Source: Betaproteobacteria bacterium
GTDB taxonomy: Bacteria > Pseudomonadota > Gammaproteobacteria > Burkholderiales > UBA3065
Reading direction: 5' to 3'
DNA length: 64,000 nucleotides
Assembly (NCBI GenBank): GCA_027490755.1
Contig: JAIXXL010000004.1
Location: 107,644-171,643 of the forward strand
Both the position numbers and the translations under genes were made by a program. The notes beneath the pieces are model-generated. The model was not told the origin of the DNA. It ran no database searches and saw only the letters and a program-made list of their open reading frames with translations. The stretch's first letter is position 1, and every line of letters starts with the position of its first letter. Below, piece after piece: positions 24,343 through 33,438 of the stretch.

Positions 24343-26082
24343 TTAATTGGCCAACTTGAACACCCAGAGCGCACCGCCCTGGTTGAGGTAGTTGACCCGC
24401 TTGGCAACGTCGCCGCCCCACAGGGGAACAGCGCCGCCCCAGCCCGATACGACGGCGATGTACTGCTCGCCGTCTTGCTCCCACGACACCGGAGGCGCGA
24501 CCACGCCGGAACCGGTCTGGAACGACCAGAGTTCCTTGCCGCTCTTGGCGTCGAGCGCCTTGAGGTGGCCTTCCGGGGTGCCGTAGAACACCAGACCGCC
24601 CTTGGTGGTCATGGCGCCACCCCACAGCGGGGCGTTGTTCTTCACTTCCCAGACCTTCTTGCCGGTCTTCGGATCGAAGGCGCGCAGGGCACCGATGTAA
24701 TCCTCGAACAGCGGCTTGATGTTGAAGCCGGCGCCAAGGAAGGCAGCGCCCTTCTTGTACGAGATCGGCTCGTTCCAGATGTCCATGCCCCACTCGTTGG
24801 CCGGAACATAGAACAGACCGGTGTCCGGGCTGTAGGCGATCTGCTGCTGGTTCTTGCCGCCAAGGAAGGACGGTGCGCTGAACACTGTCTTGCCCTGCTT
24901 GTCGGCGCCCGGGTTGCCCGGACGGTTGGCATCGTCATACACCGGACGGCCCGACTCGAGGTCGATCTTGCTGGCCCAGGTCACCTTGTCGACGAACGGG
25001 AACGCGTTCAGCAGCTTGCCCGACTCGGCGTCATTGACGAAGAAGAAGCCGTTGCGGTCGGCCTTGCCGCCGGCGCGCACGGTCTTGCCGTCGGCACCCT
25101 TCATGTCGAACGTGACGAATTCATTCACGCCGTCATAGTCCCAGCCGTCGTTCGGGGTGTTCTGGTAGTGCCAGACGATCTTGCCGGTGTCCGGGTTGAT
25201 GGCGACGGTCGAGCACGAGTACAGGTTGTCGCCCGGGCGCGTGTGGCTGTTCCACGGGGCCGGGTTGCCGGTGCCGACGTAGACCAGGTTGGTCTTGGCG
25301 TCGTAGGTGGCGCCGAGCCAGGTCGACGAACCACCGGTCTTCCAGGTGTCGCCGGGCCAGGAGGCGTTGGTCTCGCCGGTGATGCCGTTTTCCTTGCCGT
25401 TCAGGTAGCCCATGTGGCCTTCAACAACCGGACGGGTCCAGACGATCTTGCCGGTCTTGGCGTCACGGGCGTCGAGGCGGCCGACGATGCCGAACTCACC
25501 ACCCGACACGCCGGTGATGACCAGACCCTTCACCACCAGCGGAGCGGCGGTGTAGGAGTAGCCGGCCGAGAACTCGTCGATCTTTTCCTTCCAGACGACC
25601 TTGCCGGTGTTCTGGTCGAGTGCGACCAGTTGTGCGTCCAGGGTGCCGAAGATGACCAGGTTGTCGTACAGGGCGGCGCCACGGTTGACCACGTCGCAGC
25701 AGGGCATGATGCCTTCAGGCAGGCGGTGGTCGTATTGCCACAGTTCCTTGCCGGTCTTGGCGTCGACCGCGTACATCCGGCTGTACGAGGCGGTGACGAA
25801 GATCTTGCCGTCGTGGATGACCGGTTGCGATTCCTGGCCGCGCTGCTTCTCGCCGCCGAACTGGAATGCCCAGGCCGGAACCAGCTTCTTGACGTTGCCG
25901 GTGTTGATCTTCGACAGCGTCGAGTAGCGCTGACCGTTGGTGCCCATGCCGAAGGTCAGGACATCGCCTGTGGACTTGGCATCGTTGAGAATCATCTCGT
26001 CAGTCACGGGACCTGCAGCTGCGGCCATCGAAACGCCCGCGAGGGCGGCGGCCACCAGCATCGAAAGGGTCTTGCGTTGCAT
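24343..26082 (-). CDS. PQQ-dependent alcohol dehydrogenase, lanthanide (ExaF/PedH/XoxF) type
   Basis: A 579-residue periplasmic quinoprotein with a signal peptide (about 1-22) and an eight-bladed tryptophan-docking propeller. The vicinal disulfide Cys128-Cys129 is in [10 protein letters not shown], the metal ligands are Glu196 (GGEFG) and Asn273 (GTGNPAPWN), and the catalytic base is Asp315. The motif WDYDGVNEF places a second Asp (317) two residues after the catalytic one. This is the extra lanthanide ligand of XoxF/PedH enzymes that is absent in calcium MxaF. It oxidises primary alcohols and/or aldehydes; methanol versus ethanol preference is not readable. AGGAGGA lies before the ATG. A sigma-54 promoter is upstream. 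No PQQ biosynthesis genes are in the window. Confidence 0.92.
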   Translation of the reverse strand: MQRKTLSMLVAAALAGVSMAAAAGPVTDEMILNDAKSTGDVLTFGMGTNGQRYSTLSKINTGNVKKLVPAWAFQFGGEKQRGQESQPVIHDGKIFVTASYSRMYAVDAKTGKELWQYDHRLPEGIMPCCDVVNRGAALYDNLVIFGTLDAQLVALDQNTGKVVWKEKIDEFSAGYSYTAAPLVVKGLVITGVSGGEFGIVGRLDARDAKTGKIVWTRPVVEGHMGYLNGKENGITGETNASWPGDTWKTGGSSTWLGATYDAKTNLVYVGTGNPAPWNSHTRPGDNLYSCSTVAINPDTGKIVWHYQNTPNDGWDYDGVNEFVTFDMKGADGKTVRAGGKADRNGFFFVNDAESGKLLNAFPFVDKVTWASKIDLESGRPVYDDANRPGNPGADKQGKTVFSAPSFLGGKNQQQIAYSPDTGLFYVPANEWGMDIWNEPISYKKGAAFLGAGFNIKPLFEDYIGALRAFDPKTGKKVWEVKNNAPLWGGAMTTKGGLVFYGTPEGHLKALDAKSGKELWSFQTGSGVVAPPVSWEQDGEQYIAVVSGWGGAVPLWGGDVAKRVNYLNQGGALWVFKLAN

Positions 26083-26142
26083 TGTGTTCCTCCTGATTGG
26101 ACTTGACGGCGCCACCCTTGGCGTCACCGCGAAACCCATTTC

Positions 26143-26158
26143 AGCAACAAGCGTGCCA
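26143..26158 (-). promoter_or_regulatory. Sigma-54 (-24/-12) promoter of the PQQ dehydrogenase gene
   Basis: On the minus strand the sequence is TGGCACG-N4-TTGCT, an exact match to the consensus with GG and GC ten bases apart. It lies 61-76 bases upstream of the dehydrogenase ATG, and the start of transcription would be near 26131. Promoters of this class need an AAA+ activator; one is encoded at 28269-30212. Confidence 0.85.
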
Positions 26159-26238
26159 GCCAGCCAAGAAGGGCGCTCGAGCCGCGCATGGCACGCAGCA
26201 AAGCCCATTGGATTTAGTCCATATTCACAAGAGAAATA

Positions 26239-26262
26239 CGGTATTGCGCTGCCGCAATACCG
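26239..26262. promoter_or_regulatory. Perfect 10-bp palindrome, candidate activator site 1
   Basis: Arms CGGTATTGCG and CGCAATACCG are separated by CTGC. The site is centred about 93 bases upstream of the -24 element, the distance expected for an enhancer-like site of a sigma-54 activator. Confidence 0.6.
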
Positions 26263-26321
26263 CTCTGCAGGACCGCGCTATCGCAGGCGCCGGGGAATTC
26301 GGAAGGTGTCTCAAGTTGACC

Positions 26322-26358
26322 GACTGTCTCGTAGCGAGACAGTCACTGCGAGACAGTC
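26322..26358. promoter_or_regulatory. Perfect 10-bp palindrome plus repeated half-site, candidate activator site 2
   Basis: Arms GACTGTCTCG and CGAGACAGTC are separated by TAG, and the right half GCGAGACAGTC is repeated at 26348-26358. A further TGTCTC is at 26307-26312. The element overlaps the 3' end of the metallohydrolase gene. It lacks a T-run in either direction, so it is not a good terminator. It lies about 165-200 bases upstream of the sigma-54 promoter. Confidence 0.55.
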
Positions 26359-27287
26359 GCGGACAGCACCCGGCGCTCGATGGCCGGGTACAGGTGAGCC
26401 ACCGAGCGCCGGTATTCGCTCGCTGCCAGCGGCAGGCTCGCCCACTCGGCCGGGAGGGGCCGGGCCAGAAGTTCGTTCATGTCGAGGCCAGCCTGCGCCG
26501 CCTCGGTGAAGGTCCGCTCGAGCCAGTCGATCCAGCGACGGGTCATGTCAATGCCACGGCGGTCATCCAGCACCGGGCCGTGTCCCGGCACCATGCGCTT
26601 GAAGGGCAAGGCCGCGAGGGTGTCGAGGCTCTCGCGCCAGCGTGCCAAGTCGGCGTGCGGCGTGGTCGGCGCGCGGTCGAAGAACACCAGGTCGCCGGTG
26701 AAGAGCGTGCCGGTTGTCTCGTCGAACACCACCAGGTCCGCCGCCGAATGGCCCTGCATGGCCATGACGCGGATGCGGTGACCGCCGAACTCGGTGGTGC
26801 CAGCCTGCGCCAACTGTCGCGGCACAACCACGTTGGTGCCCTTCATCGCCTCGCCGACCATGCGGTAGAGGTTGTCGTTGAAGGCCTCGCCGACCTCCTG
26901 AATGGATTGGCGGGTGGGTGGCAGCGTCGCCAGTGCCTCGGCAGGGAAGGCCTGGTTGCCGAGGATGTGGTCAGGGTGCAGGTGGGTGTTGTAGACGCGA
27001 ACGATCCGGCCCTTGGTGCGCGCCTCGATGGCCGCGCGCCAGGCCTCGCCGAGCGTCCTCGATGCGCTGGTGTCGATCACCACCACGCCCTCCGGCGTGG
27101 CAATGAAGCCGGCGTTGGCGATGTTGCCGCCGTTCTGCGGCGAGAGGTCCTCGGTGCGGCCGATCAGCGCCCAGGTGCCGGGCCCGACCTCGCGGATATC
27201 CAGCTCCATGGCCAGCGCGGGCGGCGCCTGCAGAGCCCCGCTGGCCAACAACACCGCTGCCGGAAGAAGGCTGCGCAAGCGTTGCAT
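26343..27287 (-). CDS. Quinoprotein relay system zinc metallohydrolase (MBL fold)
   Basis: A 314-residue exported metallo-beta-lactamase-fold protein. The signal sequence is followed by NGGNIANAGFIATPEGVVVIDT, then the zinc motif THLHPDHILGN, a distant His in MQGHSAADLVVFD, and VPGHGPVLDD. This matches the metallohydrolases that accompany SoxYZ-like carriers and PQQ dehydrogenases (quinoprotein relay system); the substrate is unknown. The ATG at 27287 is used here. A TTG at 27302 that overlaps the carrier gene's stop (TTGA) would add five residues and is also plausible. It is followed by the dehydrogenase control region. Confidence 0.85.
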   Translation of the reverse strand: MQRLRSLLPAAVLLASGALQAPPALAMELDIREVGPGTWALIGRTEDLSPQNGGNIANAGFIATPEGVVVIDTSASRTLGEAWRAAIEARTKGRIVRVYNTHLHPDHILGNQAFPAEALATLPPTRQSIQEVGEAFNDNLYRMVGEAMKGTNVVVPRQLAQAGTTEFGGHRIRVMAMQGHSAADLVVFDETTGTLFTGDLVFFDRAPTTPHADLARWRESLDTLAALPFKRMVPGHGPVLDDRRGIDMTRRWIDWLERTFTEAAQAGLDMNELLARPLPAEWASLPLAASEYRRSVAHLYPAIERRVLSATVSQ

Positions 27288-27298
27288 CGCGAACCGCG

Positions 27299-28078
27299 TC
27301 AACGCAAGGTCCCCAGCACCTTGTTGCCGTTGTTGTCGCGCCCCTCGATCTGCGTCACGCGCTGTATGCCCGCCAGTTCGAGCGTGAAGACCGGGTTCTC
27401 GCTCACCGGCTCGGCCGGCCAGATGCGCGCCACGGTACGGCCCTCGCCATCACGGATGCTGAGTTCGTCGATGAAGAAGGCCGGGATGCCATTTGCCAGA
27501 CCGGTGTCCATCGGGTGAAGGACCGAGAAGCGCAGACGGTTCCCGGCGCTGGACGAGAACTGCTTCGCGCTGACCGTGTTGAGCGTGCGCTCCCAGCCGG
27601 CGACGCCGCGTCCCGCGCTCGGCGCGGTGCAGCCACCACCCTGCGAGGACACCACGGCCGAACCCACCAGCCAGCGGCCATCACGCAACCGCACCCCGGC
27701 CCGGATCGGCGTGCTCTGCTGCACCTTCATGCGGAAAGCCAGGTAAGGGGCCACGGCTGTCGGCTCGAACTCCAGCACCTTGAGGATGGGGTTGTAGTCC
27801 GCAACGACAACGATGCGGTCGATCTGCTCACCGGCCAGTGCACGGGCGTCCACCGCGACCGGCACGTTCATCGCGTCCTCTGCGTTGGCCGGCACCTCGA
27901 TACGCACGCGCGGGTCGAAGATGATCTCACCGCCCTGGTAGAACTGACGCTGCATGTCGGCCCAGCGGCCGCGGTCGCCGAGCGGATCGGCGGGCGTCTG
28001 CGCCGCGGCGGCGGATGCGAGCATGCATGCCACTACCATGGGCAACAGGAACCGGGGCTGGCGTTGTTCTTCAGACAT
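27299..28078 (-). CDS. Quinoprotein-associated SoxYZ-like carrier protein (fusion)
   Basis: A 259-residue secreted protein in which a SoxY-like domain (about 35-150) is followed by a SoxZ-like domain (about 165-259). The SoxY carrier cysteine is seen in SSQGGGCTAPS near residue 155. In sulfur-oxidising SoxYZ this Cys carries the substrate covalently. Here no other sox genes are present, and the neighbours are a PQQ dehydrogenase and a metallohydrolase, so the protein belongs to the quinoprotein dehydrogenase-associated group. Its cargo is unknown. It is the first gene of the minus-strand part of the locus. Confidence 0.85.
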   Translation of the reverse strand: MSEEQRQPRFLLPMVVACMLASAAAAQTPADPLGDRGRWADMQRQFYQGGEIIFDPRVRIEVPANAEDAMNVPVAVDARALAGEQIDRIVVVADYNPILKVLEFEPTAVAPYLAFRMKVQQSTPIRAGVRLRDGRWLVGSAVVSSQGGGCTAPSAGRGVAGWERTLNTVSAKQFSSSAGNRLRFSVLHPMDTGLANGIPAFFIDELSIRDGEGRTVARIWPAEPVSENPVFTLELAGIQRVTQIEGRDNNGNKVLGTLR

Positions 28079-28178
28079 GAGAGGCGTATCCGGGGCGTGG
28101 CCGGCGGAGCATAGGTGATTGCCTTCAACCCCACAATCTGTGCGGATTTTTCATCAACGCATATACTTGGAATATGTT

Positions 28179-28192
28179 TTGACGCGCATCAA
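28179..28192. promoter_or_regulatory. FNR/CRP-family-like palindrome
   Basis: TTGAC-GCGC-ATCAA is close to the TTGAT-N4-ATCAA box of FNR/Anr/Dnr regulators and sits within a longer TTTTGA-N6-TCAAAA palindrome. It lies in the 190-base gap between the divergent carrier gene and the sigma-54 activator, 77 bases before the activator's start codon. The gap is AT-richer than its surroundings. Confidence 0.35.
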
Positions 28193-28268
28193 AAGACTAT
28201 CGCGGCCACGCAATCGACGATGGCAGCGCGTCCCGGCCGACACAGCCGGTCTCGTGAGGAGGTTTGTC

Positions 28269-30212
28269 GTGTCAGAGAAACACCCCGCGGGGGGCTCCCC
28301 CATGGGACTTGCGCGTGCCGCCCTCGATACAGACGGCATGGTGAGCGTCGGCAACCTGCCCGAAAGCGTGGCCCAGTCCTGGGAACGTTGCGTCGGGTTG
28401 GGGCTGGACACCGGTTCCCGTCAGATCTTCGAGAGCCTGACCTCGCGCGAACTGGCCGACATCATCGACCGCAACCACCGGCTGACGCATCAGGCGTTGC
28501 CGGCCATGGCCTCGCTCTACGAGCAGATCCGCAACACGCGCTGCCTGGTGGTGCTGACGGACGCGCAGGGCTTGATCCTGCATTCGCTGGGCGACGACGA
28601 CTTCATGGAGAAGGCGCAGCGCGTCGCGCTGCAACCCGGTGTGTGCTGGGACGAGCGCAGCAAGGGCACCAACGCCATCGGCACCGCGCTGTTCGAGAAC
28701 CGCGCTCTCGAGGTCTGCGGCAGCGAGCACTTCTTCCGCGCCAACAGCTTCCTGACCTGCTCGGCCACGCCGATCCGTTCGCCAGGCGGCGAGACCGTGG
28801 GCGCGCTCGACGTGTCGGGCGACCATCGCGGCCACCAGAGCCACACCCTGGCGCTGGTCAAGATGACCGCGCAGACCATCGAGAACCATCTCAGCTTCGA
28901 GGCCTTCCCGGGCGCCATCGAGATGCGCTTCCACAGCCGGCCGGAATTCATCGGCACGCTGTGCGAAGGCCTGGCGCTGCTCGACGCACAGGGCCGCGTG
29001 CTCACTGCCAACCGCAGCGCGGAGTTCCAGCTGGGCGTCCCACTGTCGCAGCTCATCGGGCAATCTTTCGACGCCATCTTCGACCGCCGCTTCGTCCAGG
29101 CACTGGCCCAACCGGGGCGCACCGTCGACCTCATCACCCACCGTGGCGTGCGGGTGGTGGCGATGATCGCCGCACCCCAGGCAGTGGCGCGGCAGACCCG
29201 GGCCCTGGCGCGTCCGCGCCGCGAGGCCAGCGTGCGCGTCCCGCAGCGCTGCCTCGGCGACCTGCACTCCGGCGATGCCGGGATGGAGCGTGTGGTGACG
29301 CGGCTGCGCAAGGTCATCGACCACGACCTTGCCATCCTCATCCAGGGCGAGACCGGCACCGGCAAGGAGTGGCTGGCCAGGGCCGTGCACGAGGAGAGCA
29401 GCCTTCGCAACGGCCCCTTTGTCGCCGTCAACTGCTCGGCGATCCCCGAGACGCTGATCGAATCGGAACTGTTCGGCTACGAGAGCGGCGCCTTTACCGG
29501 TGCACGCCGCGAGGGCAACACCGGTTACCTGCGCCAGGCGGCAGGCGGCACGCTGTTCCTGGACGAGATCGGCGACATGCCGGTCAACCTGCAGGCGCGC
29601 CTGCTGCGGGTCCTGCAGGACCGCACGGTCATGCCTCTGGGCGGGGGCGAGCCGGTCAAGGTCGACTTCCAGCTGGTCTGCGCCACCCACCAGCCGCTCG
29701 AGCGGCTGATCGCCGAGGGCGGCTTCCGCGAGGACCTCTACTACCGGCTGGCCGGACTGACGGTCACGTTGCCTGCGCTGCGCGACCGTTCGGACATTCT
29801 GGATATCGCCGCGGGCATGCTCCGCGAGCTGGGCGACGGCAGGTTCCGCCTGGATGCCGAAGCCAGTCTCGCCGTTCGCCAGTTCCGCTGGCCCGGCAAC
29901 TTGCGCCAACTTTCGAACGTACTGCGCAGCGCGTTGGCGCTGGCCACCCCCGACCCGTTGATCGGCCTCGAGCACCTGCCGGATGAGATCGCTGCCGCGG
30001 CGAGGATCGGCACCAACCCCAGCCGACCAGTCGCCGCCAATGGCGGCAACGGCGGCAACGGCGGCAACGCGCGCGTTGGCACGCTCAACGAACTGGAGCT
30101 CGACGCCATCCGCCACGCCATCGAGGCCTGCGGCGGCAACATGACGGCCGCTGCCCGACAGCTCGGCATCGGCCGGGCGACGCTGTATCGCAAGCTACAG
30201 GCCAGCGCCTGA
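28269..30212 (+). CDS. Sigma-54-dependent activator, AcoR-like
   Basis: A 647-residue enhancer-binding protein. An N-terminal GAF-type sensor (about 50-200) includes SVAQSWERC, the usual AcoR-family opening. A PAS-like segment (about 220-300) follows. The AAA+ domain (about 325-560) has Walker A GETGTGKEWLARAVHEES, the sigma-54 contact loop GAFTGA, Walker B GGTLFLDEIGDMP and the arginine region. A Gly-Asn repeat linker precedes a Fis-type helix-turn-helix (AARQLGIGRATLYRKL). GTG 28269 was chosen because AGGAGG lies six bases upstream; a longer in-frame ATG start lacks such a site. It probably activates the PQQ dehydrogenase promoter at 26143-26158. Confidence 0.92.
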   Translation: MSEKHPAGGSPMGLARAALDTDGMVSVGNLPESVAQSWERCVGLGLDTGSRQIFESLTSRELADIIDRNHRLTHQALPAMASLYEQIRNTRCLVVLTDAQGLILHSLGDDDFMEKAQRVALQPGVCWDERSKGTNAIGTALFENRALEVCGSEHFFRANSFLTCSATPIRSPGGETVGALDVSGDHRGHQSHTLALVKMTAQTIENHLSFEAFPGAIEMRFHSRPEFIGTLCEGLALLDAQGRVLTANRSAEFQLGVPLSQLIGQSFDAIFDRRFVQALAQPGRTVDLITHRGVRVVAMIAAPQAVARQTRALARPRREASVRVPQRCLGDLHSGDAGMERVVTRLRKVIDHDLAILIQGETGTGKEWLARAVHEESSLRNGPFVAVNCSAIPETLIESELFGYESGAFTGARREGNTGYLRQAAGGTLFLDEIGDMPVNLQARLLRVLQDRTVMPLGGGEPVKVDFQLVCATHQPLERLIAEGGFREDLYYRLAGLTVTLPALRDRSDILDIAAGMLRELGDGRFRLDAEASLAVRQFRWPGNLRQLSNVLRSALALATPDPLIGLEHLPDEIAAAARIGTNPSRPVAANGGNGGNGGNARVGTLNELELDAIRHAIEACGGNMTAAARQLGIGRATLYRKLQASA

Positions 30213-30245
30213 ACGCGTTGCGGCGGCTGGCAACCGGCCCGGCCG

Positions 30246-30251
30246 TATAAT
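30246..30251 (+). promoter_or_regulatory. -10 hexamer, probable msbA promoter
   Basis: A perfect TATAAT lies 53 bases before the msbA ATG, in the 92-base gap after the activator gene. No good -35 at 16-18 bases was found. Confidence 0.4.
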
Positions 30252-30304
30252 CCGCGCACCTTTGCCAGACGCCTGACCGGGAGCCCTGCCCCGGTTTGAA
30301 CACC

Positions 30305-32104
30305 ATGCCGAGCCCGACCGGCCGCCGCCTATACCTTCGCCTATTGCAATACGTGAAGCCCTACCGCGGCCGGTTCGCCGGCGGCTTGCTGGCGCTCGGC
30401 GTGGTGGCGGCGACCGAACCGGCCATGCCAGCGCTGATGAAACCCATGCTCGACGGCACCTTTGTCGACAAGGACCCGCTGCTGATGACATGGATCCCGG
30501 CGCTGATCGTGGGCCTTTTCCTGGTGCGTGGGGTGGCCGGCTACATCAGTGACTACGCGGTGGCGTGGATAGGGACACGCGTGGTGCTGGACCTGCGGGT
30601 GGAGATGTTCGAGCGGCTACTCACACTGCCCACGCCATTCTTTGATCGTTCCGCTTCCGGCAACCTGATGTCGAAGGTCAGCTTTGACGTCGCCAACGTG
30701 ATGACCGCAGCGACCAATGCGCTGACCACCGTGGTCAAGGAATCGCTGGTGGTCGCCGGCCTCATCGGCTGGTTGCTCTGGCTCAACTGGAAGCTGACGC
30801 TGGTGGTGCTGTTGGTGACGCCGGTGGTGGCTTTCCTAATCCGCAAGATCGCCCGCCGCCTGCGAGGTGCGAGCCGTGGCGCACAGGCCGCCATGGGCAG
30901 CATGACCAACGTGCTCGACGAAGCCATCGGCGGTCACCGCGTGGTCAAGGTCTACGGCGGGCAAGCTTACGAGGCGGGGCGCTTCCGCGTAGCAGCCGAC
31001 GAGGTGCGGCGCTTCCTGTTGCGGCAGTCGGCGACCTCGGCCGCTGGCATGCCATTTGTCCAGCTGGTCACCGCCTGCGCGGTGGCCACGGTGATCTGGA
31101 TCGCCACTGGGCAGGCCAAGGCCGGCGAGCTCTCGGTCGGCAGTTTCGTCTCCTACCTGGTCGCGATGCTGATGGTGATGCCGCCGCTGCGGCGACTGAC
31201 CGGCGTCACCGAGCAGTTGCAGAGAGGCCTGGCTGCTGCCGAAAGCGTCTTCGATCTGCTTGACCAGACACCGGAGTCGGACCCGGGGCGGCAACAACTC
31301 AGCCGGGCCCGCGGCGAGATCTCCCTGCGGGGCGTGCGCTTTGCCTACGGCGATGACGGCCGCGAGGCGCTTGCCGGAGTCGACCTGCAGATCCGACCTG
31401 GCGAGATGGTCGCCCTCGTAGGTGCCAGCGGCAGCGGCAAGACCACACTGGCCAATCTCCTGCCACGCTTCTACCGGGCCGACGCCGGGCAGGTGTGCAT
31501 CGACGGCATCGATCTGGCCGAGCTTCCGCTGGCCGACCTGCGACGGCAGATCGCGCTGGTCAGCCAGGATGTCGTGCTGTTCAACGACACGGTCGCCGCC
31601 AACATCGCCTACGGCGGACGGCGCGACGCCAGCCGCAGCGAGATCGAGGCGGCCGCGGAGGCGGCTTACGCCGCCAACTTCATCCGCGAGATGGCGCAAG
31701 GTTTCGACACAACGATCGGCGAGAACGGGGTGAGATTGTCTGGCGGACAGCGCCAGCGTCTGGCCATTGCGAGAGCTATCCTCAAGGACGCGCCGATACT
31801 CATCCTCGACGAGGCGACCTCGGCGCTCGACTCGGAATCGGAGAAGCAGGTGCAGGCCGCGCTGGAACGTTTGATGCAGGGGCGGACCACACTGGTGATC
31901 GCGCACCGTCTCTCGACTGTCGAAAAAGCAGATCGAATCATTGTCATGGAATCCGGACATGTCGTAGAGTCAGGAACTCATGACGAACTGATCCGCAGGG
32001 GAGGCACCTATGCCCGGCTTCATGCCCTGCAGTTCAAGGACAGCGGACCGGAGGACAAGCAGCTGGAAGCAAGTGCCGGCGAGAACCCCCAGCAACGCGA
32101 CTAG
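30305..32104 (+). CDS. msbA: Lipid A export ABC transporter MsbA
   Basis: A 599-residue half transporter: six membrane helices in residues about 20-310, then the ATPase with Walker A GASGSGKTTLANL, signature LSGGQRQRL and Walker B ILILDEATSALD. The segments LMKPMLDGTFVDKD and FFDRSASGNLMSKVSFDV match MsbA, which flips lipid A-core across the inner membrane as a homodimer. The ATG at 30305 is preferred to a TTG three codons upstream. It is followed by hemA after 16 bases. Confidence 0.9.
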   Translation: MPSPTGRRLYLRLLQYVKPYRGRFAGGLLALGVVAATEPAMPALMKPMLDGTFVDKDPLLMTWIPALIVGLFLVRGVAGYISDYAVAWIGTRVVLDLRVEMFERLLTLPTPFFDRSASGNLMSKVSFDVANVMTAATNALTTVVKESLVVAGLIGWLLWLNWKLTLVVLLVTPVVAFLIRKIARRLRGASRGAQAAMGSMTNVLDEAIGGHRVVKVYGGQAYEAGRFRVAADEVRRFLLRQSATSAAGMPFVQLVTACAVATVIWIATGQAKAGELSVGSFVSYLVAMLMVMPPLRRLTGVTEQLQRGLAAAESVFDLLDQTPESDPGRQQLSRARGEISLRGVRFAYGDDGREALAGVDLQIRPGEMVALVGASGSGKTTLANLLPRFYRADAGQVCIDGIDLAELPLADLRRQIALVSQDVVLFNDTVAANIAYGGRRDASRSEIEAAAEAAYAANFIREMAQGFDTTIGENGVRLSGGQRQRLAIARAILKDAPILILDEATSALDSESEKQVQAALERLMQGRTTLVIAHRLSTVEKADRIIVMESGHVVESGTHDELIRRGGTYARLHALQFKDSGPEDKQLEASAGENPQQRD

Positions 32105-32120
32105 AATCCGTCTTTAGCCT

Positions 32121-33389
32121 ATGAATGCAGCCCTTCCCATGTCGCTGTTCGCCTTCGGCCTCAACCACGAGAGCGCCCCGCTTGATGTGCGCGAACGCGT
32201 GGCGTTCCCCGCCGAGCGCGTCAACGATGCGCTGCGCAATCTGGTCGAAGAGCGCCCGGTGTCGGAGGCGGCCATCCTGTCGACCTGCAACCGCACCGAG
32301 GTCTACTGCCATACGCATGAGCCGGACGCGGCTATCGACTGGCTGGCCGACTTTCACCAGTTGCCGTCGAGCACAGTAGCCGACCACCTGTACCAGTTGC
32401 CCGGCGAGGCCGCGGTGCGGCATGCCTTCCGTGTGGCCGCCGGGCTCGATTCGATGGTGTTGGGCGAGACGCAGATCCTCGGCCAGATGAAGCAGGCGGC
32501 CAAGTCCGCCGAGAACGCCGGCACGCTGGGCTGGATGCTGCACAAGCTTTTCCAGAACTCGTTCGCGGTGGCCAAGGACGTACGCGCCCAGACCGAGATC
32601 GGCACCCGCTCGGTGTCGATGGCGGCCGCCGCAGTACGTCTGGCGGAGCGCATCTTCCCCGACTTGAGCCGTGAGAAGGTGCTGTTCATCGGCGCCGGCG
32701 AGATGATCGAATTGTGCGCGGCGCACTTCACCGCGCAAAAGCCGGCGGGTGTGACCGTCGCCAACCGCACCATCGAGCGCGGCGACAGCCTGGCGCGACG
32801 TTTCGGCGGCACGGCGATCAGCCTCAACGACCTGCCCCAGGTGCTGGCTCAGCACGACATCATCGTCACCAGCACCGCCAGCCCGCTGCCGATCATCGGC
32901 AAGGGCCTGATCGAACGCGCGATCAAGGCGCGCCGGCGCAAGCCGCTGTTCATCGTCGACCTGGCGGTGCCGCGCGACGTCGAGCCCGAGGTGGCGCAGC
33001 TGGACGACGTGTTCCTCTATGCGGTGGACGACCTCGCGCACATCGTCCGCGAGAACGTTGAGAGCCGCCGCGAGGCGGTGAGCAGCGCCGAGTCGATCAT
33101 CGACATGCGCGTCGGCGACTTCATGCGCTGGCTGTCGGCTCGCGGGTCGGTGCCGGTGGTAAGGCAGCTGCGCGAGGGCGCCGAGCAGGCCCGTCAGGCC
33201 GCCGTCGAGGCGGCGGTGAAGCAGCTGGCCCGCGGTGACGACCCTGCGGCGGTGATCGAAGCGCTGTCGCAGTCGCTCACCAACAAGCTCATGCATGGCC
33301 CGACTAAGGCAGTCAGCAGCGCCAGCGAGGCGGAGCGCGCCGACCTGGTGAAGTGGCTGGCGCGGCTCTACCCCGGGCAGGTCGACTGA
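32121..33389 (+). CDS. hemA: Glutamyl-tRNA reductase
   Basis: A 422-residue enzyme that reduces glutamyl-tRNA to glutamate-1-semialdehyde, the first committed step of C5 tetrapyrrole synthesis (heme, B12). The catalytic Cys is in [10 protein letters not shown] (near residue 56), the NADPH domain has [15 protein letters not shown], and the C-terminal dimerisation domain is helical. Further family motifs are [17 protein letters not shown] and [13 protein letters not shown] second in-frame ATG six codons in gives the more usual N-terminus [15 protein letters not shown] and may be the real start. The hemA-prfA-prmC order is conserved in proteobacteria. Confidence 0.96.
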   Translation: MNAALPMSLFAFGLNHESAPLDVRERVAFPAERVNDALRNLVEERPVSEAAILSTCNRTEVYCHTHEPDAAIDWLADFHQLPSSTVADHLYQLPGEAAVRHAFRVAAGLDSMVLGETQILGQMKQAAKSAENAGTLGWMLHKLFQNSFAVAKDVRAQTEIGTRSVSMAAAAVRLAERIFPDLSREKVLFIGAGEMIELCAAHFTAQKPAGVTVANRTIERGDSLARRFGGTAISLNDLPQVLAQHDIIVTSTASPLPIIGKGLIERAIKARRRKPLFIVDLAVPRDVEPEVAQLDDVFLYAVDDLAHIVRENVESRREAVSSAESIIDMRVGDFMRWLSARGSVPVVRQLREGAEQARQAAVEAAVKQLARGDDPAAVIEALSQSLTNKLMHGPTKAVSSASEAERADLVKWLARLYPGQVD

Positions 33390-33438
33390 TGCACCTGCCG
33401 TGGAGTGACGTCCCCTCCGCCCGGAGGCGCCCCGCCGC

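Noticed and set aside
26322..26358. Palindrome as a terminator of the metallohydrolase gene
   Set aside because: No U-tract on the minus strand after the stem, and the position fits an activator site better.
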